Of a stretch of 64,000 nt of DNA, positions 40,909-54,600 are shown piece by piece (the stretch's first letter is position 1; every line of letters begins with the position of its first letter). The stretch covers positions 5,954,366 to 6,018,365 of the forward strand of contig OZ024892.1 in assembly GCA_964017195.1 (NCBI GenBank), given 5' to 3'. The translations under genes and the position numbers were made by a program. The notes under the pieces were generated by a model. The model was not told the origin of the DNA. It made no database searches and saw only the letters and a program-made list of their open reading frames with translations. This DNA comes from Siderastrea radians. Taxonomy: Eukaryota; Cnidaria; Anthozoa; Scleractinia; Rhizangiidae.

Positions 40909-43900
40909 AACTATTTTTTGGCCGTGCATTTTAGGCAATCTATCCATGGTTTTAATCTCTCCTTCAAGTGAAAAATCTAACCGTTGGCTTTGGCTTTGGA
41001 TTATAGGCAATCTCTCCATAGTTTCATTCTCGTTTTTAAATGGAAAATCTAACCGTTGTTTCGACAGATTTTTGGCCTTGAATTTTAGGCAATCTATTCA
41101 TAGTTTCAATCTTGTTTTTAAATGGAAAATCTAAACGTTGTTTCAACAATTTTTTCGCCGCTCATTTTAGCCAATCTAACAATAGTTTATGTTTTGTTTT
41201 CTAATAACAAATCTAACCATTGTTTCAACAGTTTTATGGCCTTGGTGTTTAGGCAATCTATGCATAGTTTCAATCTTCTCTGTAAATGGAAAATCTAAAC
41301 GTTATTTCAACAATTTTGCCCTCCATTTTAGGCCATCTATCCACAGTTTCAATTTGTTTTCCAAAGTGAAAATCTAAAAGTTTTGTCATTAAATTTTTGG
41401 CCGTCCATTTTACCCAATCTATCCATAGTTTCAATCTTGTTTCCAAATGGCAAATCTAACCGTTGTTTCAACAGGTTTTTGGCCTTGCATTTTAGGCAAT
41501 CTATCCATAGTTCAATCTCTTTTTAAATGGAAAATCTAACCGTTGTTTCAACAATTTTTTGGCCGTGCATTTTAGCCAATCTATCCTTAGTTTCAATCTT
41601 GTTTTCAATTGGCAAATCTAACCGTTGATTCAACAATTTTTTGGCTTTGGATTTTAGGGAATTTATCCATAGTTTCAATGTTTTTTTCAAAAGAAGAATC
41701 TAACCATTGTTTCAACAATGTTTTGGCCGTTCATTTTAGCCAATCTATCCATAGTTTTTAATCTTGTTTTCTAATGGAAACTCAAACCGTTCTTTTAACT
41801 ATTTTTTGGCCGTGCATTTTAGGCAATCTATCCATGGTTTTAATCCCTTTTTCAAATGAAAAATGTAACCTTTGTTTTGACAAGTTTTTGGCTTTGGATT
41901 ATCGGCAATCTATCCATAGTTTCATTCTCTTTTTTACATGGAAAATCTAACCGGTGTTTCGACAGATTTTTGGCCTTGGATTATGGGCAATCTATCCATA
42001 GTTTCAATCTTGTTTTTAAATGGAATATCTAAACGTTGTTTCAACAATTTTTTGGCCGCTCATTTTAGCCAAAGTAACCATAGTTTGTTTTCTTTTCTAA
42101 TGCCCAATCTAACCGTTGTTTCAACAATTTTTTTGGCCGTACATTTTAGCAAAACTATCCATAGATTCAAACTTGATTTCCAATGGAAAATCTAACTGTT
42201 GTTTCAACAGTTTTTCGGCCGTGCATTTTAGGAATTGAATCCATAGTTTTAAACTTGTTTTCAAATGGAAAATCTAACCGTTGTTTCAACATTTTTTGGC
42301 TTTGGAATTTAGGCAATCTATCCGCAGTTTCGTTCCCTATATCAAATGGAAAATCTAACCATTGTTTCAACAATTTTTTGGCCGTGGATTTTAGCAAGTC
42401 TATCCATAGTTTCACAGTTGTTTTCAAATGGTAAATGGAACCGTTGTTTCAGCAAATTTTTGGCCTTGGATTTTAGGCAATCTATCCAAAGTTGCAACCT
42501 CTTTTTCAAATGGAAAACGTAACCGCTGTTTCAACAATTTTTTGGCCTTCGATTTTAGTCAATGAGGTTTGAGTTTCCATTTGAAAAAGAAATTGAAACT
42601 GTGGATAGATTGGCTAAAATGCACGGGCAATAAATTGTTGAAACAAAGGTTAGATTTTCCATTCAAAAAAGAGATTGAAACTATGGATATATTGACTGAA
42701 ATCCAAAGCCAAAAAATTGTTAAACAACGGTTAGATCTTTTAAAACAAGATTGAAACTATGCATAGATTGGCTAAAATGCACGGAAAAAAACTTGTTGAA
42801 ACAACGGTTAAATTTGCCATTTCAAAACAATATTGAATTTATGGATGGATTGGCTAAAATGCTTGGCCAAAAAATTGTTATATAATTAACACAACGGTTA
42901 GATTTTCCATTTCAAAAAGAGATTAAAACTATGGACAGATTGCGTAAAATCCACGGCCAAAAAATTGTTGAAACAACGGTTAGATTTTCCATTTGAAAAA
43001 GAGATTGAAACTCTGGATAGATTGCCTAGAATCCAAGGCCCAAACATTGTCGACACAACGGTTAGATTTTCAATTTGAAAAGGAGATTTAAGCTATGGAA
43101 AGATAGGCTAAAATGCACGGGGAAAATTGTTGAATCAACGGTTAGATTTTCCATTTGAAAACAAGATCGAAACCATGGATAGATTGGCTAAAATGCACGG
43201 CCAATAAATTGTTGAAACAACGTTTAGATTTTCCATTTGAAAAACAGATTGAAACCGTGGATAGATTGGGTAATATACACGGCCAAGAAATTGTTGAAAC
43301 AACTGTTAGATTTTTCATTTGAAAACAAGATTGAAACTATCGATACATTGGCTAAAATGCACGGCCAATTAATTGTTCAAACAATTGTTAGATTTTCCAT
43401 TTGAAAAACAGATTGAAACTCTGCATAGATTGCCTAAAATCTTAGACCCAAAAATTGTCGACACAACGGTTAGATTTTCCATTTGAAAAAGAGATTTAAG
43501 CTATGGATAGATAGGCTAAAATGCACGGGAAAAAATTGTTGAATCAACGGTAAGATTTTACCATTTGAAAACAAGATCGAAACCATGGATAGATTGACTA
43601 AAATGCACGGCCAAAAAATTGTTGAAACAACGATTAGATTTTCTATTTGAAAACAATATTGAAACTATGGATAGACTGGCTAAAATGCACGGCCAATTAA
43701 TTGTTGAAACAATTGTTAGATTTTCCATTTTATAAAGAGATTGAAACTATGGATAGATTGCCTAAAATGCACGGACAAAAATTGTTGAAACAAAGGTTAG
43801 ATTGCCCATTTCAAAACAAGATTGAAATTATGGATATGTTGACTATCCACAGTTTCAATTTCTTTTTTTAAATGGAAACTCAAACCGTTGTTTTAACAAT

Positions 43901-45740
43901 CTTTTGGCCGTGCATTTTAGGCAGTCTATCCATTGTTTCAATCTCTCTTTCAAATGTAAAAACTAACCGTTGTTTCAACAATTTTCTGCCCTTAGGTTTT
44001 AGGCAATCTGTGCATAGCTTTAATCTTTTCTTTAAATGGAAAATCTAACCGTTGCTTCAACAATTTTTAGGCCATGCAACTTAGCCAATCTTTCCATAGT
44101 TTCAATGTCTTTTATAAATGGAAAATCTAATCGTTGTTTCAACAAGTTTTTGGCTTTGGATTTTAGGAAATCTATCCATAGTTTCAATCTCTTTTTAAAA
44201 TGGAAAATCTAACCGTTGTTTCAACAATTTTTTGCCCTTGGATTTTAGGCAATCTGTGCATAGTTTCAATCTCCTCTTTAAATGGAAAATCTAACCGTTG
44301 CTTCAACAATTTTTAGGCCATGCAACTTAGCCAATCTTTCCATAGTTTCAATGTCTTTTTTAAATGGAAAATCTAACCGTTGTTTCAACAAGTTTTTGGC
44401 TTTGGATTTTAGGAAATCTATCCATAGTTTCAATCTCTTTTTAAAATGGAAAATCTAAACCTTGTTTCAACAATTTTGGGCCTTGGATTTTAGGCAATCT
44501 ATCCATAGTTTCAATCTCTTTTTCAAAGGGAAAATCTAACCGTTGTTTCAACAATTTTTGGGCCTTGGATTTTAGGCTATCTATGCATAGTTGCAATCTC
44601 TTTTTTAAATTTAAAATCTAACCGTTGTTTCAACAAGTTTTTGGCTTTGGATTTTAGGCAATCTATCCATAGTTTCAATCTTTTTTTCAAATGGAAAATC
44701 TAACCGTTGTTTCAACAATTTTTTGGGCCTTGGATTTTAGGCAATCTATCAATAGTTTCAATCTCTTTTTTCAAATGGAAAATATAATCGTTGTTTCAAG
44801 AATTTTTGGGCCTTCGATTTTAGGCAATCTATCCATTGTTTCAATCTCTTTTTCAAATGGACAATCTAACCGTTGTTTCAATACTTTTTTGGCCGTTTAT
44901 TTTAGCCAATCTATCCAGTTTCAATCCTGTTTTCAAATGCAAAATGTAAGGGTTGTTTCAGCTAATTTTTGGCCTCGGATCTTAGGCAATGTATCCATAG
45001 TTTTAATCTTTTTTTTAAATAAAAAATCTAACCGTTGTTTCAACAGATTTTTGGCTGTAGATTTTAGCCAATCTATCCGTAGTTTCAATGTCTTTTTCAA
45101 ATGGAAAATCGAATCGTTGTTTCAAGAAGTTTTAGGCCGCGCATTTTAACCAATCTATTGACAGTTTCAATCTTGTTTTCAAATGGAAAATCCAACCAAT
45201 GATGCAACAATCTTTCGGCCTTGGATTTTAGACAATCTATCCATAGTTTCATTCTCTTTTTCAAATAGAAGATCTAACCATTGTTTCAACAATTTGTTGG
45301 CCTTGCATATTAGGCAATCTATCCGTAGTTACAATCTGTGTTTAAAATGGAAACTCTAACCGTTGTTTCAACAATTTTTTGGCCGTGCATTTTAGGCAAT
45401 GTATCCATAGTTTCAATCTCTATTTCAAATGGAAAATCTAACCGTTGTTTCTACAATTTTTTGGCCGTGCATTTTAACCAATCTATCCATAGTTTTTAAC
45501 TCGTGTTTTTCAATGGAAAATCCAACCGTTGTTCCAACAATTTTTTCCCGTTTGATCTTAGGCAATCTATCCATAGTTTCATTCCCTGTTTCAAATGAAA
45601 AATCTAACTGTTGTTTGAACAATTTTTTTGGCCGTGCATTTTAGCCAATTTATCCATAGTTTCAATCTTGTTTTCAAATGCCAAATCTAACCGTTGTTTC
45701 AACAAGTTTTTGGCCACGCATTTTAGCCTATCTATCCATA
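40909..45740. repeat. 82-bp satellite, block 3 (contains inverted segment)
   Basis: Diverged monomers, many with a TCTCTTTTTCAAATGG variant in place of TTGTTTTCAAATGG. It includes one inverted block (separate entry). No gene is seen. Confidence 0.92.
42565..43840 (-). repeat. Inverted satellite segment (about 15-16 monomers)
   Basis: Orientation switches near 42561: monomers now read CCATTTGAAAA...GATTGAAACTATGGATAGATTGGCTAAAATGCACGG, the reverse complement of the rest of the array. It switches back near 43841, where the two orientations meet head to head (TATGGATA...TATCCACA). Confidence 0.88.
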
Positions 45741-48274
45741 CATGACAAGCTTTGAGGTGCGAAAAAATGTTATGCACATTCAATGTGCAGCCAGCTAATT
45801 TGCATAAGTAAATCAAAGCCAAGGTTTGACACCTCTCCGTCTCTTGAGGTTTTAGCTGAACACACTAGGAAATCAGGCAAACGCCCACAAAAAAGTAATT
45901 CAAGCTCTCCTAAGCTGAAATGAAAGTAACCGCAATTTCCGGATTAATGAAGATACAACACTAATTAGTGAGCGCTTTGTCTATTTTACTAAGGAAAAAG
46001 CGATCACACATTTTAACAATGGTTCTTTTTTGAAAATTGTTCCTCAGCGGGAACAAATCTAAAATACAAGTAATATACGGTAGTCAAAAAAGCGGCATAA
46101 ACGTTAATTTACCAGCCTTTTTCAATTTCAGTCAGTCAAATAATATTAAATGTTGGTAAACTCAAGAATACAATTGTGTAACCGGTAATATTGAATTGAA
46201 TAAATTCTCCGCCCCGTTACCTGTAAGACCGGGAAAAAGGTTTTCAAAAAATATGATGATTTTAGAGTCGTAATACAACTTAACATTCAATGTACATTGA
46301 TTGTAAATGAAAACCTGGCAATCGGTTAATCTTTTGTTTTGTTTTGCTTTTTTTATTGCACAAATAACAGAATCTTCCAGGTATATGCATGCTACCTAAG
46401 GAAGACAGAAGAAGCTATAAAGCGATGTTACACATTCCACTTCCAGGTATATGCTACCCAAGGAAGACAGAATAAGCTAAAGCGCGATGTTAGAAATTCC
46501 GCTTCCAGGTATACGCTACCAAAGGAAGACAGAATAAGGTCTAAAGCAATGTTAGACATTCCGCTTCCAGGTATATGCTACCCAAGGAAGACAGAATAAG
46601 CTAAGGCGCGATGTTAGAAATTCCGCTTCCAGGTATACACTACCCAGGGAAGACAGAATAAGCTCTAAAGCAATGTTAGACATTCCGCTTCCAGGTATAT
46701 GATACCCAAGGAAGACAGAATAAACTAAAGCGCGATGTTAGAAATTCTGCTTCCAGGTATATGCTACCCAAGGAAGACAGAATAAGCTATAAAGCGACGT
46801 TAGGAATTCCGCTTCCAGGTATATACTACCCAAGGAAGACAGAATAAGCTAAAGCGCGATGTTAGAAATTCCGCTTCCAGGTATACGCTACCCAAGGAAG
46901 ACAGAATAAGCTATAAAGCGATGTTAGAAATTCCGCTTCCAGGTATACGCTACCCAAGGAAGACAGAATAAGCTTTAAAGTGATGTTAGACATTCCGCTT
47001 CCAGGTATATACTACCCAAGGAAGACAGAATAAACTAAAGCGCGATGTTAAAAGTAATGCTTCCAGGTATATCATACCCAAGGAAAACAAAGTGTAACGA
47101 TAGCGATCAAGTTTCCAGGTACAGCATATTATGTGGGAAAATCAGAATAAAGCCAGAGCGCGATGCTAATATTTCGCCTTAAGGTATACACGTATTTAAA
47201 ATCGTAATTCTTATTGCCACTTACCAAAGGTCTCTCGTCTCTTTTTGTCTCGATTCCATAGTTTCGTGGACCGGTCGTCGTTAAGACGGGCGCGATTTTC
47301 AAAACCTTACATTTCCCGCCACCATTGTGTTACACTCAAAACACAAATTTAATATAATGTTTTGAAGAAAGCCTGGTATTACCCAAGCAGTCACTAGGTA
47401 TTTAGTTTTGAAACCTTCTATACTTGGAATAAAGTAAGTAAAATATCAAAAGGAAACGCAATGACTCGCGGCTGGGAAATGTTTAAGACATGATACTAGT
47501 GTAGCTCGAATAAATTATAATCGAGTCGTGAAAGCGCCACCACGTCCCCTGGGTCCTCTAACATACATTTCTTCACATAAAAATCAGTAGCCTAAACATT
47601 TCATCGATGTCGGGTTCTTGCTCGACCTACATGCAAATCAGCAACGCAGCTTAGTAAAAACAACTATGAACTTTCAGTTTTCTAAGAAGCATCGAGGAGA
47701 ATTTGCAGGTTTACGTAATGTTAAAATAAATTCCTGCCAGATAATTCTCACACAAAATTAAAATTCTCTTTTTACAACCTGACCAGGAAAATCTACTAAA
47801 ATAGCAAAAGTATGCATCAGCCGGTTTTAATTGTCACATAACCGTAAAACTGAAACGACGAACACATGTCGCACCACATCATTACAAACGGCGTGACAAC
47901 ACTGAATACTTCTCTGGGTCTGTTCTAGATTTCGTTTCCTGGCGTATGGTGACAATTCGTGCGACCTAGACCCTTTGTGTTGCTGGAATTCGACAGGGCC
48001 AAAAGGAAGTTACCCGAAAAACAGACAAACTTACCTGAAAATCCACGCACTTGCGCTGACTGCGCTCGTTCTTTCCTGTAATAATTTTTACTTCACGGCG
48101 TGATCGCCTTTCTCATAATCTTAATGTATGTTATGCTGTTAAGCAACCGCAAGGACACATACCGATCGCACGTGTTGATATAATTCTCTACATTGCTGAC
48201 AGAAATGACCCACGTAAAATAACCCGTTAATGAATGCATGCTGCGAATTTTTTTCATGGCCAAAGTCCCTCATG
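45741..48274. mobile_element. 2.5-kb island with weak CATGA..CTTTG inverted ends
   Basis: Non-satellite DNA interrupts a monomer (left copy ends TCTATCCATA, right resumes AATCTCTTTTTC). The ends CATGACAAGCTTTGAGG and, reversed, CATGAGGGACTTTGGCC match at about two thirds of positions, a possible degenerate terminal inverted repeat. It contains a 62-bp minisatellite (46373-47125). No coding region is recognised; the one long frame across the minisatellite is repeat-derived. It is probably a non-autonomous transposable element carrying an internal tandem repeat. Confidence 0.5.
46373..47125. repeat. 62-bp minisatellite, about 12 units
   Basis: Units start with CTTCCAGGTATA...CTACCCAAGGAAGACAGAATAA. 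Starts at 46440, 46502, 46564, 46626, 46688, 46750, 46812, 46874, 46936, 46998 and 47060 are exactly 62 bp apart, with a longer first unit at 46373 and a decayed unit near 47112. Two sub-variants (TAAAGCGCGATG and TATAAAGCGATG types) tend to alternate at the left. Confidence 0.88.
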
Positions 48275-51200
48275 TTAAATCTCTTTTTCAAATGGAAAAT
48301 CTAACCGTTGTTTCGACAATTTTTGGTCCTTGGATTTTAGACAATCTATTCGTTGTTTGAACAATTTTTGGGCCTTGGATTTTAGGCAATCAATCGACAG
48401 TTTCAATCTATTTTTTAGATTAAGAATCTAACCGTTGTTTCAACAGATTTTTGGCCCGGCATTTTAGCCAATCTATCCATAGTTTCAACGTCTTTTTCAA
48501 ATGGAAACTCTAACCGTTGTTTCAAGAATTTTTAGGCCGTTCATTTTAACCAATCTATTGATAGTTTCAATCTTGTTTTGAAATGGAAAATCTACCCGTT
48601 GTGTCAACAATTTTTTGGCCTTGGATTTTAGACAATCTATCCATAGTTTCATTCCCTTTTTCAAATGGAAAATCGAACCATTGTTTTAAGAATTTGTTGC
48701 CCGTGCATTTTTGCCAATCTCTCCATAAGTTCAATCTTCTGTTCATATGTAAAATCTAACCGTTGTTTGCCTTGGACTTCAGGCAATCTATCCGTAGTTT
48801 CAATCTCCTTTTCAATTGGAAAATCTAACCGTTGTTTCCACGATTTTTTGGCTTTGGAGTTTAGGCAATCTATCCATAGTTTCACTCTCTTTTTCAAATG
48901 GAAAATCTAATTGTTGTTTCCACATTTTTTCGCCGTGCATTTTAGCCAATCTATCCAGTTTCAATCTTGTTTTCAAATGCAAAATCTAACCGTTGTTTCA
49001 ACAATTTTTTGGCCTTGGATTTTAGGCAATCTATCCATAGTTTGAATCTCTTTTTTAAATGATAAATCTAAGCGTTGTTTCAATAATGTTTTGGCCGTGT
49101 CTTTTAGCCAATCTATCCATAGTTTCAATCTTAATTTCAAATGGAAAATCTAGCCGTTGTTTCAACAATTTTTTGGCCGTCAATTTTAACCAATCTATCC
49201 ATAGTGTCAATTTTGTTTTCATATAGAAAATCTAACCGTTGTTTCAACAATTTTTTGGCCGTGGATTTTAGCCAATCTATCCGTAGTTTCAATATTGTTT
49301 TCCAAATGAAAAATCTAATTATTGTTTCAACAATTTTTTGACCAAGGATTTTAGGTAATCTATCCGTAGTTTCAATCTGTTTTTCAAATGGAAAATCTAA
49401 CCATTGTTTCAACAATTTTTTGGCCTTGGATTTTAGCCAATCTATCCATAGTTTTTCAATCGTGTTTTTAAATGGAAAATCTAACCGTTATTTCAACAAT
49501 ATTTTGCCCGTACATTTTAGCCAATCTATCCATAGTTTCAATCTTCAACAATTTTTGGCCTTGGATTTTAGGCAAGCTATCCATAGTTTCAATCTCTATT
49601 GCAAATTGAAAATCTAACCGTTGTTTCTACAGTTTTTTTGCCGTGCATTTTAGGAATTGAATCCATAGCTTTAAAATAATTTTCAAATGGAAAACCTATT
49701 CGTTGTTTCAGCAATTTTTTCGCCGTTTATTTTAGCCAGTCTATCTATAGTTTGAGACTTGTTTTCAAATGAAATATCTAAGGGTTTTGGGAACAGTTTT
49801 TTGGCCTTGGATTTTAGGCAATCTATCCATAGTTTCAATCTTCATTTTAAATGGAAAATCTAACAGTTGTATCAACACTTTTTGGCCTTACATTTTAGGC
49901 ATTATCTCCATAGTTTTAAACTTGTTTTCAAACGGAAAATCTACCTGTTGTTTCAACGATTGTTTGGCTTTGGAGTTTAGACAGTCTATCCATAGTTTCA
50001 ATCTCTTTTTCAAATGGAAAATCTAACCGTTGTTTCAACATTTTTTTGGCCGTGCATTTTAGCCAATCTATCCAGTTTCAATCTTGTTTTAAAATGGCAA
50101 ATCTAACATGTGTTTCAACAACTTTTTGGCCGTGCATTTTAGGCAATCTATCCGTAGTTTCAATCTTGTTTTAAATGGAAAATTTTATTGTGGTTTCAAC
50201 AAGTTTTTGGCCATACATTTTAGGCATTATATCCATAATTTGAAACTTGTTTTCAAATGGAAAATCTACCCGTTGTTTCAACAATTTTTTGGCCTTGGAT
50301 TTTAGAGAATCTATCCATAGTTTCAATTTTGGGTTTAAATAAAAAATCTAACCGTTGTTTCAAAAAATTTTTTTGGCCCTGCATTTTAGCCAAGCTATCC
50401 ATAGTTTCAATTTTGTTTTAAAATGGCAAATCTAACATGTGTTTTAACAATTTTTTGGCCGTGTATTTTAGCCAATCGAACCATAGTTTCAATCTTGTTT
50501 TTAAATAGAAAATCTAACATGTGTTTCAACAATTTTGGCCGTGTATTTTAGCCAATCTATACATAGTTTGAAACTTGTTTTCAAATGGAAAATCTAACCG
50601 TTGTTTCAACAATTTTTGGCCGTACATTTTAGCAAATCTATCCATAGTTTCAAACTTGTTTTCCAATGGAAAATCTAACCGTTTTTTGAAGAATTTTTTG
50701 CCTTAGATTTTAGGCAAGCTATCCATAGTTTCAATCTCCTTTTCAAATGAAAAACTAACCGTTGTTTTAACAGTTGTTTGGCCTTGAGTTTTAGGAATTA
50801 TATCCATAGCTTTAAACTTGTTTTCAACTGTAAATTCTAACCGTTGTTTCAACAATTTTTTGGCCTTGGATACTAGGCAATATATGCATAGTTTCAATGT
50901 CTTTTTCAATTGGAAAATCTAACCTTTGATTCAATAATTTATTAGCCATGCATTATAGGCAATCTATCGACAGTTTTAATCTTTTTTTCAAATGAAAAAT
51001 CAAACCGTTCTTTTAACTACTTTTTGGCCGTGCATTTTAGGCAATCTATCCATGGTTTTAATCTCTTTTTCAAATGACAAATCTAACCGTTGTTTTAACA
51101 ATTTTTTGGCTTTGGATTATAGGCAATCTATCCATAGTTTCATTCTCTTTTGTAAATGGAAAAGCTAACCGTTGTTTCATCAGATTTTTGGCCTTGGATT

Positions 51201-52294
51201 TTAGGCAATCTATCCATAGTTTCAGTTTTTTTTTTCTCAAATGGAAAATGGAACCGTTGTTTCAACAATTTTTTGGCCGTGCATTTTAGGAATTGAATCC
51301 ATAGCTTTAAACTTGTTTTCAAATGGAAAATCTAACCCTTGTTTCAACAATTTTTTGGCCGTGCATTTTAGGAATTGAATCCATAGCTTTAAACTTGTTT
51401 TCAAATGGAAAATCTAACCCTTGTTTCAACAATTTTTTGGCCGTGCATTTTAGGAATTGAATCCATAGCTTTAAACTTGTTTTCAAATGGAAAATCTAAC
51501 CCTTGTTTCAACAATTTTTTGGCCGTTTAGTTTAGCCAATCTGTCCATAAGTTTAATCTTGCTTTTAAATGGAAAATCTAACCGTTGTTTCAACAGTTTT
51601 GTGGCCGTTCATTTTAGCCAATCTATCCATAGTTTGAGACTTGTTTTTAAATGAAAAATCTAAGGGTGTTGGCAACAATTTTTTGGCCTTGGATTTTGGG
51701 CAGTCTATCCATAGTTTATATCTCTTTTTCAAATGGAAACTCTAACCGTTGTTTCAAACAATTTTTTGGGTGTGCATTTTAGCCAATCTATTCACAGTTT
51801 CAATCTTGTTTTCAAATGGCAAACCTAACCGTTGTTTCAACAATTTTTGGCCGTGCATTTTATCCAATATCCATAGTTTCAAACTTGTTTTAAATGGAAA
51901 ATCTAACCGTTGTTTCAAAAATTTTTTGGCCGTGCATTTAGCTAGTTTATCCAGAGTTTCAATCTTGTTTTCAAATGGAAAATCTAACCGCTGATTCGAC
52001 AGTTTTTTGGCCCTGGATTTTAGGCAATCTATCCATAGTTTCAATCTTGTTTTTTAATGTAAAATCTAAGTGTTGGTTCAACAATTTTTTGCCCTTACAT
52101 TTTAGGCATTATATCCATAGTTTTAAACTTGTTTTCAAATGCAAAATCTAACCGTTGTTTCAACAATTTTTTGCCGTGCATTTTAGGAATTATATCCATA
52201 GCTTTAAACTTGTTTTAAAATGGAAAATCTAACCGTTGTTTTAACAATTTTTTGCCCGTGCAGTTTAGCCAATCTATCCACAGTTTCAATCTTG
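48275..52294. repeat. 82-bp satellite, block 4
   Basis: Diverged monomers plus a local run of nearly identical copies at about 51268-51515 (ATTTTAGGAATTGAATCC type), a sign of recent amplification. No gene is seen. Confidence 0.92.
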
Positions 52295-53271
52295 CATCAC
52301 GAGCCAGAGAGAACCGGAAGTTTAAAAATTCGCAAGGTCTGGTTGCTAGGGAGTGACGTCATGGGCTTGCAAGTTAGCCGTCACCGTATTTGACTTGCGG
52401 TTTCACACCCGCAGGGTTTCTATCGGGCTCTTTTGACTTAAAGTTCTAAAGAGGTTGGATTTCATAAATATTTTGACAAGAGCGGGAAAATTCGATTATT
52501 CAATCTTTCACTCCTTTCCTCCTTTCCTAATCGGTCGGTTCGAGCTCTCTACAAGCATTTCAGGGAGTGTTTTTAACTAAATTAGAAGATGTGTGAAATG
52601 TGGCGTTTCATTGTAGTCCGTTCACTGGCAAGTTTTATGAACGAAGTGGCCAAGTACCAGCTCGCAGACGTGGCGGGGTTTCTGATCTTTCTGATCGGAG
52701 AGTTACCAAAGAAGAGCTGTTTCTTATTTGGTGTTACTTTGGCCATTCCGCGTTACAAATGTAAAGCAAACAAAGCGTGATATCGGCGAAAATTACCTAC
52801 AAACAATGCAGTACAGACTACAAATCACTACGGCGAAACGTCTTCAGGTAATGGAAGGAATCCACTGTAACATGTAACTGGTAGTCTAGCGAAATAACCG
52901 TACAACGAGGTAAGTTATTCCTTCGATCGTTTCTTTAGATAAGGTAAACGCTTGCGTCCGCTCGCTCGCAATCTCTCCTTTCAGGGATAATCGAGCGAAA
53001 AAAACACAGCAGCAGCAAGCGCCAAAATCGCCTGCCGCATGGAAACGTGGGCCGCTCGTGATGAGCTGCCGCTGTAAGCGCACGCCACACTTATATTTAT
53101 TTTTAAAGAAAAGTAGCTCTTTTACAAATGCGGTTTTCAAAGAGGTCCTTAACGAAATAAATAAACTATAAACATCTATGAACTCTTTCATAAGAAAATA
53201 AACAAGTGAACAAGAAGCCCTGTTATACACTCTGTCGTAAAAATAACATAATTGAGTTGAGACGCGCATTT

Positions 53272-54600
53272 GATTACCTTTTCTCGTTTACCCAGGTTGG
53301 AGTCCATGGCATCACCGTATGCCAGAGTGCTTCTGGGATATGCAACATAATAAACATCTTGAGACAAAATTTCAGAGAAATATTTATCTTTTCCTGGTTC
53401 ACCCAGGTTGAAGTCCATGGCATCAACGTATGCCTGAGCGCTTCTGGGATATGCAACATAATAAAAATGTCGATACAAAATTTAAGAGAAATGCTGTCTA
53501 TCTTGTCCTGGTTCACCCAGGTTGGAGTCCATGGCATCACCGTATGTCTGAGCGCTTCTGGGATATGCAACATAACAAACATTTTAAGACAGAATTTTAG
53601 ACAAATGTTGATATCTTTTCCTGGTTCACCCAGGTTGGAGTCCATGGCATCAACGTATGCCTGAGCGCTTCTGGGATATGCAACATAACAAACCTTTTGA
53701 GACAGAATTTTAAACAAATGTTGATATCTTTTCCTGGTCCACCCAGGTTGGAGTCCTTGGCATCACCGTATGCCTGAGCGCTTCTGGGATATGCAACATA
53801 ACAAACATTTTAAGACAGAATTTTAGACAAATGCTGATATCTTTTCCTGGTTCACCCAGGTTGGAGTCCATGGCATCAACGTATGCCTGAGCGCTTCAAT
53901 CTGGGATATGCAACATAACAAACATTTTGAGACAGAATTTTAGACAAATGTTGATATCTTTTCCTGGTTCACCCAGGTTGGAGTCCATGGCATCAACGTA
54001 TGCCTGAGCGCTTCAATCTAGGATATGCAACATAACAAACATTTTGAGACAGAATTTGAGACAAATGTTGATATCTTTTCCTGGTTCACCCAGGTTGGAG
54101 TCCATGGCATCACTGTTTGCCTGAGCGCTTCTGGGATATGCAACATAACAAACATTTTAAGAAAGAATTTTAGACAAATGTTGATATCTTTTCCTGGTTC
54201 ACCCAGGTTGGAGTCCTTGGCATCAACGTATGCCTGAGCGCTTCAATCTGGGATATGCAACATAACAAACATTTTGAGACAGAATTTGAGACAAATGTTG
54301 ATATCTTTTCCTGGTTCACCCAGGTTGGAGTCCATGGCATCACTGTTTGCCTGAGCGCTTCTGGGATATGCAACATAACAAACATTTTAAGAAAGAATTT
54401 TAGACAAATGTTGATATCTTTTCCTGGTTCACCCAGGTTGGAGTCCTTGGCATCACCGTATGCCTGAGCGCTTCTGGGATATGCAACATAACAAACATTT
54501 TGAGACAGAATCTTAGACAAATGTCGTACATCCTTTCTGGTTTACTCAAGTTGGAGTCCTGACATCACCGTATGCCTAGAGGCACTTCCGGGATAAAAGT
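53272..54600. repeat. 113/117-bp minisatellite, about 12 units
   Basis: CCCAGGTTGGAGTCC... recurs at 53291, 53402, 53517, 53629, 53742, 53855, 53972, 54089, 54202, 54319 and 54432, with a decayed unit near 54548. Units are mostly 113 or 117 bp; the 4-bp difference is an extra AATC-like insert in CGCTTCAATCTGGG versus CGCTTCTGGG. The unit length is not a multiple of three, so open frames through it are not coding. Confidence 0.88.

Noticed and set aside
46339..46599. 86-codon frame in the 62-bp minisatellite
   Set aside because: Repeat-derived; the unit length is not a multiple of three.
53188..54520. Several frames of 70-152 codons in the 113/117-bp minisatellite
   Set aside because: Repeat-derived on both strands; frames change between units.
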